Source of the DNA: Kocuria rosea
GTDB lineage: Bacteria; Actinomycetota; Actinomycetes; Actinomycetales; Micrococcaceae
Assembly: GCF_006094695.1 (NCBI RefSeq)
Contig: NZ_CP035103.1
Span: forward strand, 2,480,001-2,544,000
Direction: 5' to 3'
DNA: 64,000 nt
Shown here: in pieces, positions 10,724 to 22,439 of the stretch
How positions within the stretch are numbered: position 1 is the stretch's first letter
Layout of the letters: the number at the start of each line of letters is the position of its first letter
The notes under the pieces: model-generated
What the model was told of the DNA's origin: nothing
Databases searched by the model: none
Seen by the model: the letters and a program-made list of their open reading frames with translations, nothing else
Program-made: the position numbers and the translations under genes

Positions 10724-11781
10724 TCAGCCGGCCTCCCCGGACTCGTCGCGGGTGCGGTGGGCGCCGGGGCGTCCGGCTCGTGCGGCATCTCGTGCCCGAC
10801 GGTGGACTTCTGCTGCTCCTGCGCCTCGTCGCCGCGGACGACGGGCAGGGCCGTGGTCCGCGCCGCGGCCGCCTCGTGCGGGGGCACCGGCCCCCGCCAG
10901 CCGCTCGTGGGCAGCTCGAACTTCCGCACGAGCCGCTCCGAGAAGGGGGTGAGGTGCATCCGCGCGAGATTGACCGCCTTCGGGGAGCGCACCACCTCGA
11001 TCCGGGAGCCCGGCGGCAGCTCGGTGGTCCGGCGGCCGTCGCACCACAGCACGCCGCGGGCGTCGGTGCGGGTGAGGACCTCGACGGCCATCATGGAGTT
11101 CGGGGAGATGACCAGGGGCCGGGAGAACAGGGCGTGGGCGCTGAGGGGCACCATGAGCAGCGCCTCGACCTCTGGCCACACCACGGGCCCGCCTGCGGAG
11201 AACGCGTAGGCGGTGGATCCGGTCGGGGTGGCGAGGACCACACCGTCGCACCCGAAGGTGCTCAGCGGCCGGCGGTCCACCTCGATGACCACCTCGACCA
11301 TCTTCTCGCGGTCGCCCTTCTCCACCGAGGCCTCGTTCAGCGCCCAGGTGTGCAGGACCTTCTTCTCGCCCTGCCACACGGTGACGTCGATCGTCATGCG
11401 CTGCTCCACCGTGTAGCGCCCGTCCACGATGGCCTCCACGGACTCGCGCAGGTCGGAGCGCTCGCTCTCGGCGAGGAAGCCCACGTGGCCCAGGTTGACC
11501 CCGAGCAGCGGGGTGTCAACGCTGCGCACCAGTTCGGCGGCGCGCAGGATGGACCCGTCCCCGCCGAGCACCATGACGAGCTCGATCTCCCGCAGGGAGA
11601 CGTCCTCCTCGATGACCTCCACGGGCGCGAGCGGCTCCGCGTCCTCCTGGAGCGCCTCGAGGTCCGCCCGCGAGATCACCGGCACCAGGCCGGCCTCGTG
11701 CAGCTGGAGACAGGAGTCGCGGGCGGCGTCCTTGGCCTCTTGCCGGCCCATGTGGGCCATGACCAGGATCTTTCTGCTCAC
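10720..11781 (-). CDS. nadK: NAD kinase
   Basis: Phosphorylates NAD to NADP. GGDGS (residues 73-77) is the ATP/polyphosphate loop, and NEASVEKGDREKM followed by DGVVLATPTGSTAYAFSAGG carries the conserved NE/D and substrate-binding segments. The GTG at 11781 follows GGGAGGACCC. At 353 residues the protein is about 50 longer than typical; the excess is a Pro/Ala/Glu-rich C-terminal tail after about residue 300 that looks disordered. The last 4 bases overlap recN, and tlyA ends 123 bases upstream, so the gene belongs to the tlyA-nadK-recN set. Confidence 0.95.
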   Translation of the reverse strand: MSRKILVMAHMGRQEAKDAARDSCLQLHEAGLVPVISRADLEALQEDAEPLAPVEVIEEDVSLREIELVMVLGGDGSILRAAELVRSVDTPLLGVNLGHVGFLAESERSDLRESVEAIVDGRYTVEQRMTIDVTVWQGEKKVLHTWALNEASVEKGDREKMVEVVIEVDRRPLSTFGCDGVVLATPTGSTAYAFSAGGPVVWPEVEALLMVPLSAHALFSRPLVISPNSMMAVEVLTRTDARGVLWCDGRRTTELPPGSRIEVVRSPKAVNLARMHLTPFSERLVRKFELPTSGWRGPVPPHEAAAARTTALPVVRGDEAQEQQKSTVGHEMPHEPDAPAPTAPATSPGRPAE

Positions 11782-11904
11782 CGGGTCCTCCCGTTCTCGA
11801 CTGCTCGGTGCGCGCGGGCGTCGTCAGGACCGGGACCGGCCCGTGGCGCACGCCGTGCCCGCGGACCGGGCACCGCTCACCACCCTACGCGAGGGCGGGG
11901 ACAG

Positions 11905-12651
11905 TCAGGACGGCTGGTCCCGGCGGCACCACAGGAAGAACTCGTGGTTGCCGTCCTGGCCCGGCAGCGGGCTGCGCTCCCGGCCCCGGACCGACAGTCC
12001 GTGGGCCCGGGCGGCGGCGGCCACGGCCTCGACGGCCCGGGCCCGCTCCTGCTCGCTCGTGACCACCCCCGTGCGCGCGAGGCGCTCGGCACCGACCTCG
12101 AACTGCGGCTTGACCATGAGCACGAGGTCACCGCCCGGCACCGTGGCCGCCGCCAGCGGCTCCAGGACCAGGGTGAGCGAGATGAAGGACAGGTCGCAGA
12201 CCGTGAGCTCCGCCGGGCCGCCGATGTCCTCGGGGCGCATCCAGCGCACGTTCATGCCCTCCAGCACCCGCACCCGGGGGTCGGCCCGGAGCGAGGGGTC
12301 GAGCTGGTCGTGGCCCACGTCCACGGCGACCACCTCCCGGGCGCCCCGTCGCAGCAGCACGTCGGTGAACCCGCCCGTCGAGGCGCCGGCGTCGAGGCAC
12401 CGCTTGCCCCCCACGCCGATGGCCGGGAAGGCCGCGAGCGCTCCGGCGAGCTTGTGCCCGGCCCGGCTGACGTAGTCCGGGACGTCCGCGGGCCGGACCT
12501 CCAGCAGGTCCTCGGGGCCGACCCGGACGGAGGGCTTGGTCGCGGGGCGGCCGTTCACGAGGACACGGCCCTCGCCGATCCACCGGGCGGCGACCGTGCG
12601 GGAGCGGGCCAGCGCCCGCGCGGTCAGCTCCTGGTCGAGACGGGAGCTCAC
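11905..12651 (-). CDS. tlyA: TlyA family rRNA 2'-O-methyltransferase/haemolysin-like protein
   Basis: In mycobacteria TlyA methylates cytidines of 16S and 23S rRNA, which makes ribosomes sensitive to capreomycin; the same role is likely here by homology. An S4 RNA-binding domain (SSRLDQELTARALARSR to VNGRPATKPS, residues 1-50) precedes the link VSRAGHKLAGAL and a FtsJ-like methyltransferase fold with LDAGASTGGFTDVLL (SAM-binding), DVGHDQL and MVKPQFEVG. The 248 residues are within family range. Start GTG 12651 overlaps the stop of the preceding small gene (GTGA), so it is translationally coupled. Confidence 0.94.
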   Translation of the reverse strand: MSSRLDQELTARALARSRTVAARWIGEGRVLVNGRPATKPSVRVGPEDLLEVRPADVPDYVSRAGHKLAGALAAFPAIGVGGKRCLDAGASTGGFTDVLLRRGAREVVAVDVGHDQLDPSLRADPRVRVLEGMNVRWMRPEDIGGPAELTVCDLSFISLTLVLEPLAAATVPGGDLVLMVKPQFEVGAERLARTGVVTSEQERARAVEAVAAAARAHGLSVRGRERSPLPGQDGNHEFFLWCRRDQPS

Positions 12652-12902
12652 CGGTGCGCCGCCTCCTCCTGTCCGGTGCCGGGTCGCGGCACGAGGCCGG
12701 CGGGGACCGTGCCGGGCTCGGCGTCGAGCTCGGCGACGAGTGCCGCGTGCAGCTCGTCGTAGCGGCCGGGGTGCTCCGCGACCGGCAGCGCCTCCAGCTC
12801 ACCGGCACGGTCCAGCACGGCGTCCACCCGGGCGTGACCGGTCGGGCGCAGGGCTGCGCCGTCGTCCCCGGCCGGGCGCTGCGCCCCGGCGCCCCCGGTC
12901 AC
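12648..12902 (-). CDS. small conserved actinobacterial protein between HAD phosphatase and tlyA
   Basis: This 84-residue gene lies in the gap between the HAD gene and tlyA and is coupled to both by GTGA overlaps: its GTG at 12902 overlaps the HAD stop, and its own TGA overlaps the tlyA start. The middle of the protein, HARVDAVLDRAGELEALPVAEHPGRY (about residues 23-48), fits the pattern of a small helical protein often found at this place before tlyA in actinobacteria (the position of Rv1693 in M. tuberculosis, from memory). The tail is Pro/Gly/Glu-rich. No function is known to me; tight coupling suggests it is expressed together with TlyA. Confidence 0.8.
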   Translation of the reverse strand: MTGGAGAQRPAGDDGAALRPTGHARVDAVLDRAGELEALPVAEHPGRYDELHAALVAELDAEPGTVPAGLVPRPGTGQEEAAHR

Positions 12903-13903
12903 TCGCCCGCCTCCCACTCGGGGTCCGGGACCACGGGGACGTCGGTGTCGGGGTGCGCCGCCCACCAGGCCGCGCACGCGGCCCGCCAGGCGTCGAGGTC
13001 GTCCTGGGCGCCGCGGATCCGCAGCCGCGTGCCGTCGGTCTCGGCCTCCGCCGCTCCGCAGCGCGCGGAGTGCGCTCCGGCGGAGGACGAGACCTCGACG
13101 TCGGGGTACGGCTCGAAGAGCGCGTGCAGGCTCCCGACGACGTGGTCCGGGCGCTCCGCAGTGCACGCGGCGAGGATCGTGTGCACGGTGTCCACCCCGG
13201 TGAGGACCGCGATCGTCGCGAAGCCGGCGGCGTTGCCGCCCCGGATGTCGGTGTCCAGCCGGTCCCCCAGCACCACGGGCCGGGCGCTGCCCGCCCGCTC
13301 GGCGGCGGTGCGGAAGATGGGGGCCTCCGGCTTGCCGGCCACGACCGGCGGCCGCGCCGTCGTGGCCGCCACGGCGGCCACGAGCGTGCCGTTGCCGGGC
13401 GCCAGACCGCGGGCCTGCGGAATGGTGCGGTCGGTGTTGGTCGCGACCCACAGCACGTCCGGGTCGGCCAGCGTGTACGCGGCCTCGGCCAGCTCGGCCC
13501 AGCCCAGGCCGGGGTCGAAGCCCTGGATCACGGCGCGGGGCTCGTCGGACTGGGCGCGGACCGGGACCAGCCCGGCCTCCGCGACGACGTCGGCCAGGGC
13601 CTGGGAACCGGTGACGAGCACCGCGGTGCCGGCCGGGACCCGCTGCGCCAGGAGCTCGGCTCCCGCCTGCGCGGCGCTCACCACGCCGTCCGGGCCCGTG
13701 GGTACGCCCAGGTCCGTCAGGTGCTCGGCGACCGTCGCGACGGAGCGCGAGGCGTTGTTCGTCACGAACACCACGGGCACGCCGTCCTCGGAGATCCGGC
13801 GGAGGACCTCCGGTGCGCCGGGGATGGCGTGCGGGCCGGCGTAGACGACGCCGTCCAGATCGCTCAGGACGGCGTCGTACCGGTCGAGCAGCCGCTCAGC
13901 CAC
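12899..13903 (-). CDS. HAD-superfamily phosphatase (NagD/glycerol-3-phosphatase type)
   Basis: Cytosolic HAD phosphatase of the NagD subgroup. HAD motif I is SDLDGVVY (about residues 13-20), motif II is FVTNNASRS, and the C-terminal half has the lysine of VVAGKPEAPI and the metal-binding GDRLDTDI. I use GTG 13903, which follows the upstream stop region, instead of the longer frame from 13954 that would overlap the upstream gene by 59 bases; this gives 334 residues. The M. tuberculosis protein at the same place acts on glycerol 3-phosphate, which is the best guess for the substrate. The last 60 residues are an added domain not needed for HAD chemistry. Confidence 0.85.
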   Translation of the reverse strand: MAERLLDRYDAVLSDLDGVVYAGPHAIPGAPEVLRRISEDGVPVVFVTNNASRSVATVAEHLTDLGVPTGPDGVVSAAQAGAELLAQRVPAGTAVLVTGSQALADVVAEAGLVPVRAQSDEPRAVIQGFDPGLGWAELAEAAYTLADPDVLWVATNTDRTIPQARGLAPGNGTLVAAVAATTARPPVVAGKPEAPIFRTAAERAGSARPVVLGDRLDTDIRGGNAAGFATIAVLTGVDTVHTILAACTAERPDHVVGSLHALFEPYPDVEVSSSAGAHSARCGAAEAETDGTRLRIRGAQDDLDAWRAACAAWWAAHPDTDVPVVPDPEWEAGE

Positions 13904-15695
13904 GCCGCGGGCCGCCGTCCGTGCCGTCGCTCGCCTCGTCACGCTCGTCGTCACTCGCGTCGTCGCCGTCGAGGTCGGTGAGATCCTCGTCGTCGTCCGG
14001 GTCGAGGTCGGCCTCGGAGCCGCCCTCGAAGTCGTCGTCCGGGTCCAGGTCGTGCTCCGAGCCCTCCGCCTCGTCGTCCGGATCCAGGTCCGGTTCCTCC
14101 TCGGTGCCCTCGTCGAGCACGTCCTCGCTCTCGTCGTCCGCCCCGCCGTCGGGGTCGAGGCCCGGATCGTCGCCGGAGGCCTCGACCGCGTCTGCGGCCG
14201 GTGCGTCCGCCGGGTCCGAGGTCGGGTCCTGGGCCGTGTCCTCGGCGTCGGCCAGGACGACGCCGCCGGCCGGCACCTGCTCGGTCTCCTCCTCGTCGTC
14301 GAAGTCGACGATCTCCGGCTCGGCGAACTGCCCCGTCCCGAGGGCGGCCTCGGCCACCACGGCCTGCCGGTCCCAGGTCAGGGCCTCGCGGTCCCTCCCG
14401 ACGCCCCGGAGGGCCTCGGCGTAGGCGCGGAACAGCCGGGGGCTGTAGGGGAAGCCCCGGTTCTTGTCCAGCTGCGGAATGGTCAGCGCGTCCACCGCAC
14501 CCTGGGCGTCCCCCTGGTCCCGGCGCATGCCGGCCAGCACGATGGCCAGCTCCACCTTCTCGCTGGGCTCGAGCGACTGCACGGCCTCGGACGTCGCGAG
14601 CTCCACGGCCTTGTCCAGGCGTCCGAGGGCCCGCTCGCAGTCGACCATCAGGGGCAGGTGGATGTCGGCTCCGGTCATCCGGCGGAACGTGCGCAGCTCC
14701 TTGAGCGCCAGTGCGTAGTCACCCGCCTCGTACGCCGCGACGCCGGTCGCCTCCCGCACGGCGGCGATGCGGCCGCCGCGCCGTCCCGCCGCCAGCGCGT
14801 GCTCGAGCGCGAGCTCGGGGACGTCGAACAGGTAGCGCCCGGCCATGACCAGGTGCTTGGCGACGGCCTCGGCGTTGCGCGGCTCGAGCGCCCCCAGCTG
14901 GGCACGGGTCGGCTTGTCGAGCTCACGACCCGTGATGTCCTCGTCCACCTCGGGCGCCCGGTGACGGTGGGTCGAGACGTCGTCCCGGTCGTCACGCCGG
15001 CCCCGGTAGCCCTCGTCGCGGTCCGGGAACCCGCCGCGTCGTTCACCTCGCGGCGCGTACCCGCCGCGACGGTCGTCCTGGCGGTCGTCGCGGCGACCGC
15101 GGTAGCCCTCGCCCTCACGACGCGGCCCCCGCTCACCCGGCCGGTCGTCACGCCGGTCACCGCGCGGGGCGTACCCGCCACGACGCTCGTCCTGCCGGTC
15201 ATCGCGCCGGTCGCCTCGCGGGGCGTAGCCACCGCGACGGTCGTCCTGCCGGTCGTCGCGGCGACCGCGGTAGCCCTCGCCCTCCCGGCGCGACCCCCGC
15301 TCACCCGGCCGGTCATCACGCCGGTCACCTCGCGGCGCGTACCCGCCACGACGCTCGTCCTGGCGGTCGTCGCGGCGACCGCGGTAGCCCTCGCCCTCCC
15401 GGCGCGACCCCCGCTCACCCGGCCGGTCATCACGCCGGTCACCTCGCGGCGCGTACCCGCCACGACGGTCGTCCTGACGGTCGCGGCCGGGCCGGTCGGC
15501 GGCTCCGCGGTCCTGGGAGTTGCGTCCGCGCGCTTCGCCGTCGCGAGCCGGACCGCGCTGCCCCTCGTCGAAACGGCGTCGGGGCTGGGCGCCGGACCGG
15601 TCGCCCTCGCGCCCGGCTCCTCCGCCGGACCGGCGGTCGCCGGAATGTCCGTTCCGACGCTCGTCCCGGGACCCGTGCTGGAAAGACTCGGACAC
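13896..15695 (-). CDS. TPR-like protein with an arginine-rich repeat N-terminus and an acidic tail
   Basis: A 599-residue protein in three parts. Residues 1-240 are low-complexity and very basic, with a 38-residue unit (DRQDDRRGGYAPRGDRR...) repeated about four and a half times. Residues about 240-450 form a helical, TPR-like core beginning at EVDEDITGRELDKPTRAQL and including AYEAGDYALALKELRTFRRM; this is the part that corresponds to the conserved gene beside tlyA in other actinobacteria. Residues about 455-599 are strongly acidic, mostly Asp and Glu. It begins the coupled set with the HAD gene. Function is unknown; RGG-like segments suggest RNA or ribosome contact, and the opposite charges suggest self-interaction, both inference. 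Confidence 0.85.
   Translation of the reverse strand: MSESFQHGSRDERRNGHSGDRRSGGGAGREGDRSGAQPRRRFDEGQRGPARDGEARGRNSQDRGAADRPGRDRQDDRRGGYAPRGDRRDDRPGERGSRREGEGYRGRRDDRQDERRGGYAPRGDRRDDRPGERGSRREGEGYRGRRDDRQDDRRGGYAPRGDRRDDRQDERRGGYAPRGDRRDDRPGERGPRREGEGYRGRRDDRQDDRRGGYAPRGERRGGFPDRDEGYRGRRDDRDDVSTHRHRAPEVDEDITGRELDKPTRAQLGALEPRNAEAVAKHLVMAGRYLFDVPELALEHALAAGRRGGRIAAVREATGVAAYEAGDYALALKELRTFRRMTGADIHLPLMVDCERALGRLDKAVELATSEAVQSLEPSEKVELAIVLAGMRRDQGDAQGAVDALTIPQLDKNRGFPYSPRLFRAYAEALRGVGRDREALTWDRQAVVAEAALGTGQFAEPEIVDFDDEEETEQVPAGGVVLADAEDTAQDPTSDPADAPAADAVEASGDDPGLDPDGGADDESEDVLDEGTEEEPDLDPDDEAEGSEHDLDPDDDFEGGSEADLDPDDDEDLTDLDGDDASDDERDEASDGTDGGPRRG
14991..15482 (-). repeat. 114-bp tandem repeats inside the TPR-like protein gene
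   Basis: In-frame units of 114 bp (38 codons) encode DRQD(D/E)RRGGYAPRG followed by DRRDDRPGERG and REGEGYRGRRD. There are two full units, one of 18 codons, one full and one degenerate of 32 codons. Copies are nearly identical at DNA level, so the number of units could change by slippage or recombination. Confidence 0.9.
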
Positions 15696-15856
15696 GTACC
15701 GCTCCTCTGTGCCGACGCGGTGCCGGTCGGCTCTCGTGGATGTCGGCGGTGGCCGGAGAACGGTCCGCCATGATGATCGTTCCCATTGTATAAGCAGGTC
15801 CGACGACCCTCTGTCCCGATTCGTCCCCGGCCGCTCCCTCGTCGGATGATGGGCTC

Positions 15857-17095
15857 ATGTCCAAAAAACCCCTCACGTCCCACCTCCTGGTGCGCGTGCT
15901 GCTCGGCATCGTCCTGGGCGTCGCCTGCGGTCTGTTCTTTCCCGAACCGCTCGCCCGAGTCTTCCTGACGTTCAACGGCCTCTTCAGCGCTTTCCTCGGC
16001 TTCATCGTCCCGCTGCTGATCGTCGGTCTCGTCACCCCGGCCATCGGCGACCTCGGCAGAGGGGCCGGCAAGTGGCTCGGCGTGACCGCCGCCATCGCGT
16101 ACGCCTCCACCGTCCTCTCCGGTCTGCTGGCCTTCGCCGTCGCCCGCGCCGGATACCCGTGGCTGCTGGCCGGGGAGCGAGACGTCGACGCCCTGGCCAA
16201 CCCGGAGGAGAGCGCCCTCGCCGGCTTCTTCACGCTCGAGATGGAACCCGTGTTCGGCGTCATGACAGCGCTTCTCCTGGCCTTCTGCCTGGGGGTGGGC
16301 ATCACCCTCATACCGGGTGACACCCTCCACCGGAGCATGGACGACCTGCGCCGGATCATCATGCGCATCGTGGAGCTGGTCATCATCCCGCTGCTGCCCC
16401 TCTACATCTTCGGGATGTTCATGGGGCTCACCATGAACGGACAGATCCTGGTGGTCGTCGCCACCTTCTCGAAGGTGGTGCTCGTCGCCCTGGCCCTGTC
16501 CGTCGTGCTGCTCGTCGCCCAGTACGTCGTCGCGGGGATCTACGTGGGCCGCAACCCCGCGACCCTGCTGAAGAACATGCTGCCGGCCTACGCCACAGCG
16601 CTGGGCACGTCGTCCTCCGCCGCGACCATCCCGGTCACCCTGAGGTGCGCGGAGGCCAACGGCGTCCGTCCGTCCGTGGCAGGCTTCGTGATCCCGCTGA
16701 GCGCGACGATCCACCTCGCCGGGTCCACGCTGAAGATCGTGCTGTTCTCGACGGCCGTCATGACCATCACCGGCACCCCCGTCGACGACGTGGCCTACGT
16801 GGGCTTCATCCTCATGCTGGGGATCACGATGGTCGCCGCCCCGGGCGTTCCCGGCGGCGCGATCATGGCCGCCGTGGGTCTGCTCCAGGGCATGCTCGGC
16901 TTCGACGAGACCGCGGTGGCCCTGATGATCGCCACGTACATCGCCATCGACTCCTTCGGCACCGCGACGAACGTGACCGGGGACGGTGCCATCGCCGTGG
17001 TCATGAACAAGCTCATCGGCCGGCACACCGCGACCGGATCCGCACAGGAGAACCCGGCGGAGCTGACGCTGTCGGACGCACACACCGCTCGGTAG
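15857..17095 (+). CDS. dicarboxylate/amino acid:cation symporter (DAACS family)
   Basis: Inner-membrane secondary transporter taking up C4-dicarboxylates or acidic amino acids with sodium or protons. The 412 residues contain about eight hydrophobic helices and two re-entrant segments; the serine-rich hairpin reads LGTSSSAATIPVT (about residue 250) and the second has NVTGDGAIAVV (about 376), both substrate/cation-binding signatures of the family. The ATG follows GATGAT six bases upstream, possibly a -10 element giving an almost leaderless RNA. It is transcribed away from the TPR-like gene, with 161 bases of shared upstream DNA. The exact substrate cannot be told from sequence. Confidence 0.92.
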   Translation: MSKKPLTSHLLVRVLLGIVLGVACGLFFPEPLARVFLTFNGLFSAFLGFIVPLLIVGLVTPAIGDLGRGAGKWLGVTAAIAYASTVLSGLLAFAVARAGYPWLLAGERDVDALANPEESALAGFFTLEMEPVFGVMTALLLAFCLGVGITLIPGDTLHRSMDDLRRIIMRIVELVIIPLLPLYIFGMFMGLTMNGQILVVVATFSKVVLVALALSVVLLVAQYVVAGIYVGRNPATLLKNMLPAYATALGTSSSAATIPVTLRCAEANGVRPSVAGFVIPLSATIHLAGSTLKIVLFSTAVMTITGTPVDDVAYVGFILMLGITMVAAPGVPGGAIMAAVGLLQGMLGFDETAVALMIATYIAIDSFGTATNVTGDGAIAVVMNKLIGRHTATGSAQENPAELTLSDAHTAR

Positions 17096-17110
17096 TCGTC
17101 CGGCTCCATC

Positions 17111-17135
17111 CGCTGCGGGGCGGGGCCCCGCAGCG
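17111..17135 (+). terminator. terminator after the DAACS symporter gene
   Basis: CGCTGCGGGGC and its exact reverse complement flank a GGG loop (11-bp stem), 16 bases after the stop codon. No T tract follows. Confidence 0.7.
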
Positions 17136-17224
17136 CCCGCTCGGACGGCTCCCCTCGACCGGATGCCGCGGATCGTTCCCGAAGCTCCGCCTTGACCCTA
17201 GGTCCGGCGTCGGAGCCATCATCG

Positions 17225-17251
17225 GGCGGGGCACCCGTGCGGTGCCCCGCC
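17225..17251. other. hairpin upstream of the truncated YCII gene
   Basis: GGCGGGGCACC pairs perfectly with GGTGCCCCGCC around a 5-base loop. It may be a second terminator or part of the leader of the gene at 17295; the sequence does not decide. Confidence 0.45.
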
Positions 17252-17294
17252 GAGGAGCCGAGGGACGGCGCCGCCGGAGCAGAGGAGCCCTTCC

Positions 17295-17507
17295 ATGACG
17301 AAGTACCTGATCTCGTTCCCGAGTGAGGCCATGGTGGTCCCCGAGGAGGATTTCGAGGCGGTGGTGGAGGCCTCGCACGCCGTCATCGAGGAGGCCAAGG
17401 CGGCGGGCGTGTACGTCTTCGGCGGCGGGATCGACGGGGCCTTCCCCGGCCGTGGGCCGAGCGGCCCGCGGGACATCAGGGACGAAGCATCCAGTAGAGC
17501 TCGGTGA
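17295..17507 (+). pseudogene. YCII-domain (DGPF) gene, truncated
   Basis: The first 46 residues, beginning MTKYLISFPSEAMVVPEEDF and including the helix HAVIEEAKAAGVYVFGGGID, match the N-terminal half of YCII/DGPF proteins, which are about 90-120 residues long. After GGGID the reading frame runs into GAFPGRGPSGPRDIRDEASSRAR and stops at 70 residues, and its end overlaps the GyrI-like gene on the other strand. A good ribosome-binding site (GAGGAG) remains. The best reading is an old deletion that joined the front half of the gene to the tail of its neighbour's region. A natural short protein is less likely because the domain core is incomplete. Confidence 0.7.
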
Positions 17508-17958
17508 CCATGTCGGCAGGGTCGTCCCCCGGCCGCGGCTCGGTCACGTAGACCTCCCACATGCGGTCGCCGAGGGCGAGCCCCTGCTGCCCCGCCCACT
17601 CCGCCAGGTGCTGCCAGGATCGCCCGAGGTCGTCGTAGTTGCCGCGGTGCACGGACGTCGCCACGCGAGAGGCGGGCAGCCGGCCCGCCACCACTGCGCC
17701 CTTCGGGGAGACCTCCCCCTGCACCGGGAAACCCACCTCCAGGTGCACCGTCTCCGCCGGAACCCCGTGGTAGACGGCCATCGGAGGACCCGTCGGCTCG
17801 AACGCCCCGTCGGACATCGCCTGTCCCAGTTCGCCGAAGGCGCGGTCGAAGAACTCCCGCAGCTCACCCATGGCCACCGTTCCCGTCACCACCGCCGTGG
17901 GCTGCTCGTCCTGCTCGATCACCCTCGGGGTGAAGGACTCATGGTCGGTCGCATCCAT
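17476..17958 (-). CDS. GyrI-like small-molecule-binding domain protein
   Basis: A 160-residue single-domain protein of the GyrI-like/AraC effector-binding type: it has TPRVIEQDEQPTAVV at the start, the strand GPPMAVYHGVP, then HLEVGFPV and VATSVHRGNYDDLGRSWQHL, all typical of the fold, and ends with VTELYWMLRP. Stand-alone members bind hydrophobic cations or act as hydrolases on cyclic compounds; no specific ligand is evident. The ATG at 17958 is 9 bases after a GATAAT hexamer, which suggests a leaderless message. Its end overlaps the truncated YCII gene by 32 bases. Confidence 0.85.
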   Translation of the reverse strand: MDATDHESFTPRVIEQDEQPTAVVTGTVAMGELREFFDRAFGELGQAMSDGAFEPTGPPMAVYHGVPAETVHLEVGFPVQGEVSPKGAVVAGRLPASRVATSVHRGNYDDLGRSWQHLAEWAGQQGLALGDRMWEVYVTEPRPGDDPADMVTELYWMLRP

Positions 17959-18081
17959 GCCCGCATTATCCGCTGCCGGCCGGTCCCGCGCTTCTGTGAC
18001 GGACAGCGGTCGGTCCGTGGAGCGTCGGCCGTATCGCGGGTCCGGCTCGCTCGCCGGCGGCAGCGGGGCCCAAGGATGAGC

Positions 18082-18111
18082 ACAGGCCCTCATCGTGGGA
18101 TGAGGGCCTGT
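18082..18111. terminator. hairpin downstream of the rRNA operon (distal)
   Basis: ACAGGCCCTCATC and GATGAGGGCCTGT form a perfect 13-bp stem with a 4-base loop. It lies about 85 bases beyond the 5S gene and can back up the proximal terminator. Confidence 0.7.
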
Positions 18112-18151
18112 CCCGTAGAGCTCGTGCTGGGTGATGGGTGTTAAATGCGGG

Positions 18152-18181
18152 GAGCCCCCGCACCGTGTGGTGCGGGGGCTC
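18152..18181 (-). terminator. rRNA operon terminator
   Basis: GAGCCCCCGCACC and its exact reverse complement flank GTGT, a 13-bp stem, 15 bases after the 3' end of 5S rRNA. Confidence 0.85.
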
Positions 18182-18195
18182 GACCCTGGTGGTGT

Positions 18196-18315
18196 GGTCC
18201 GGCGGTGTCCTACTCTCCCACACCCTTCCGGGTGCAGTACCATCGGCGCTGCGGGTCTTAGCTTCCGGGTTCGGGATGGGACCGGGCGTTTCCCCCACGC
18301 TATGACCGCCGTAAC
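18196..18315 (-). rRNA. rrf: 5S ribosomal RNA
   Basis: About 120 bases. On the minus strand it begins GTTACGGCGGTCATAGCG and includes the conserved CCCGGTCCCATCCCGAACCC core; its ends GTTACGGCGGT and ACACCGCCGG pair as helix I. It is the last gene of the operon and is followed by two strong hairpins. Exact ends are uncertain by a few bases. Confidence 0.95.
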
Positions 18316-18512
18316 TCTGGTGCCCGACCCCTGCCGGTGCCGGCGGGGGTGGGTAAGTCACTGTGGTTGTCCGCCCGTGGTGGGCGGTATTCAGTTGTGG
18401 GTCTTCACCGGCAACCGCGGGGGTTGTTGGTTGGGAGCCGTATAGTGGACGCGGTGTTCTGTGGTGACCCCACCCTTCGTTCCCAACACGTGTTGGGGGT
18501 GGGGGTGTGGTG

Positions 18513-22296
<3,784 letters not shown>

Positions 22297-22372
22297 GCCA
22301 GTCCCACCTTCGACGGCTCCCTCCCACAAGGGGTTAGGCCACCGGCTTCGGGTGTTACCAACTTTCGTGACT

Positions 22373-22415
<43 letters not shown>

Positions 22416-22433
22416 CGTTGCTGATCTGCGATT

Positions 22434-22439
22434 ACTAGC
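22434..22439. repeat. target-site duplication, left copy (ACTAGC)
   Basis: The 6 bases before the element equal the 6 bases after it (23557-23562). ACTAGC fits the NCTAGN target known for IS481. Confidence 0.93.

Noticed and set aside
14991..15482. Tandem repeats that could suggest a CRISPR array
   Set aside because: The units are 114 bp, contiguous, in frame and have no unique spacers; they encode protein repeats. No cas gene is near.
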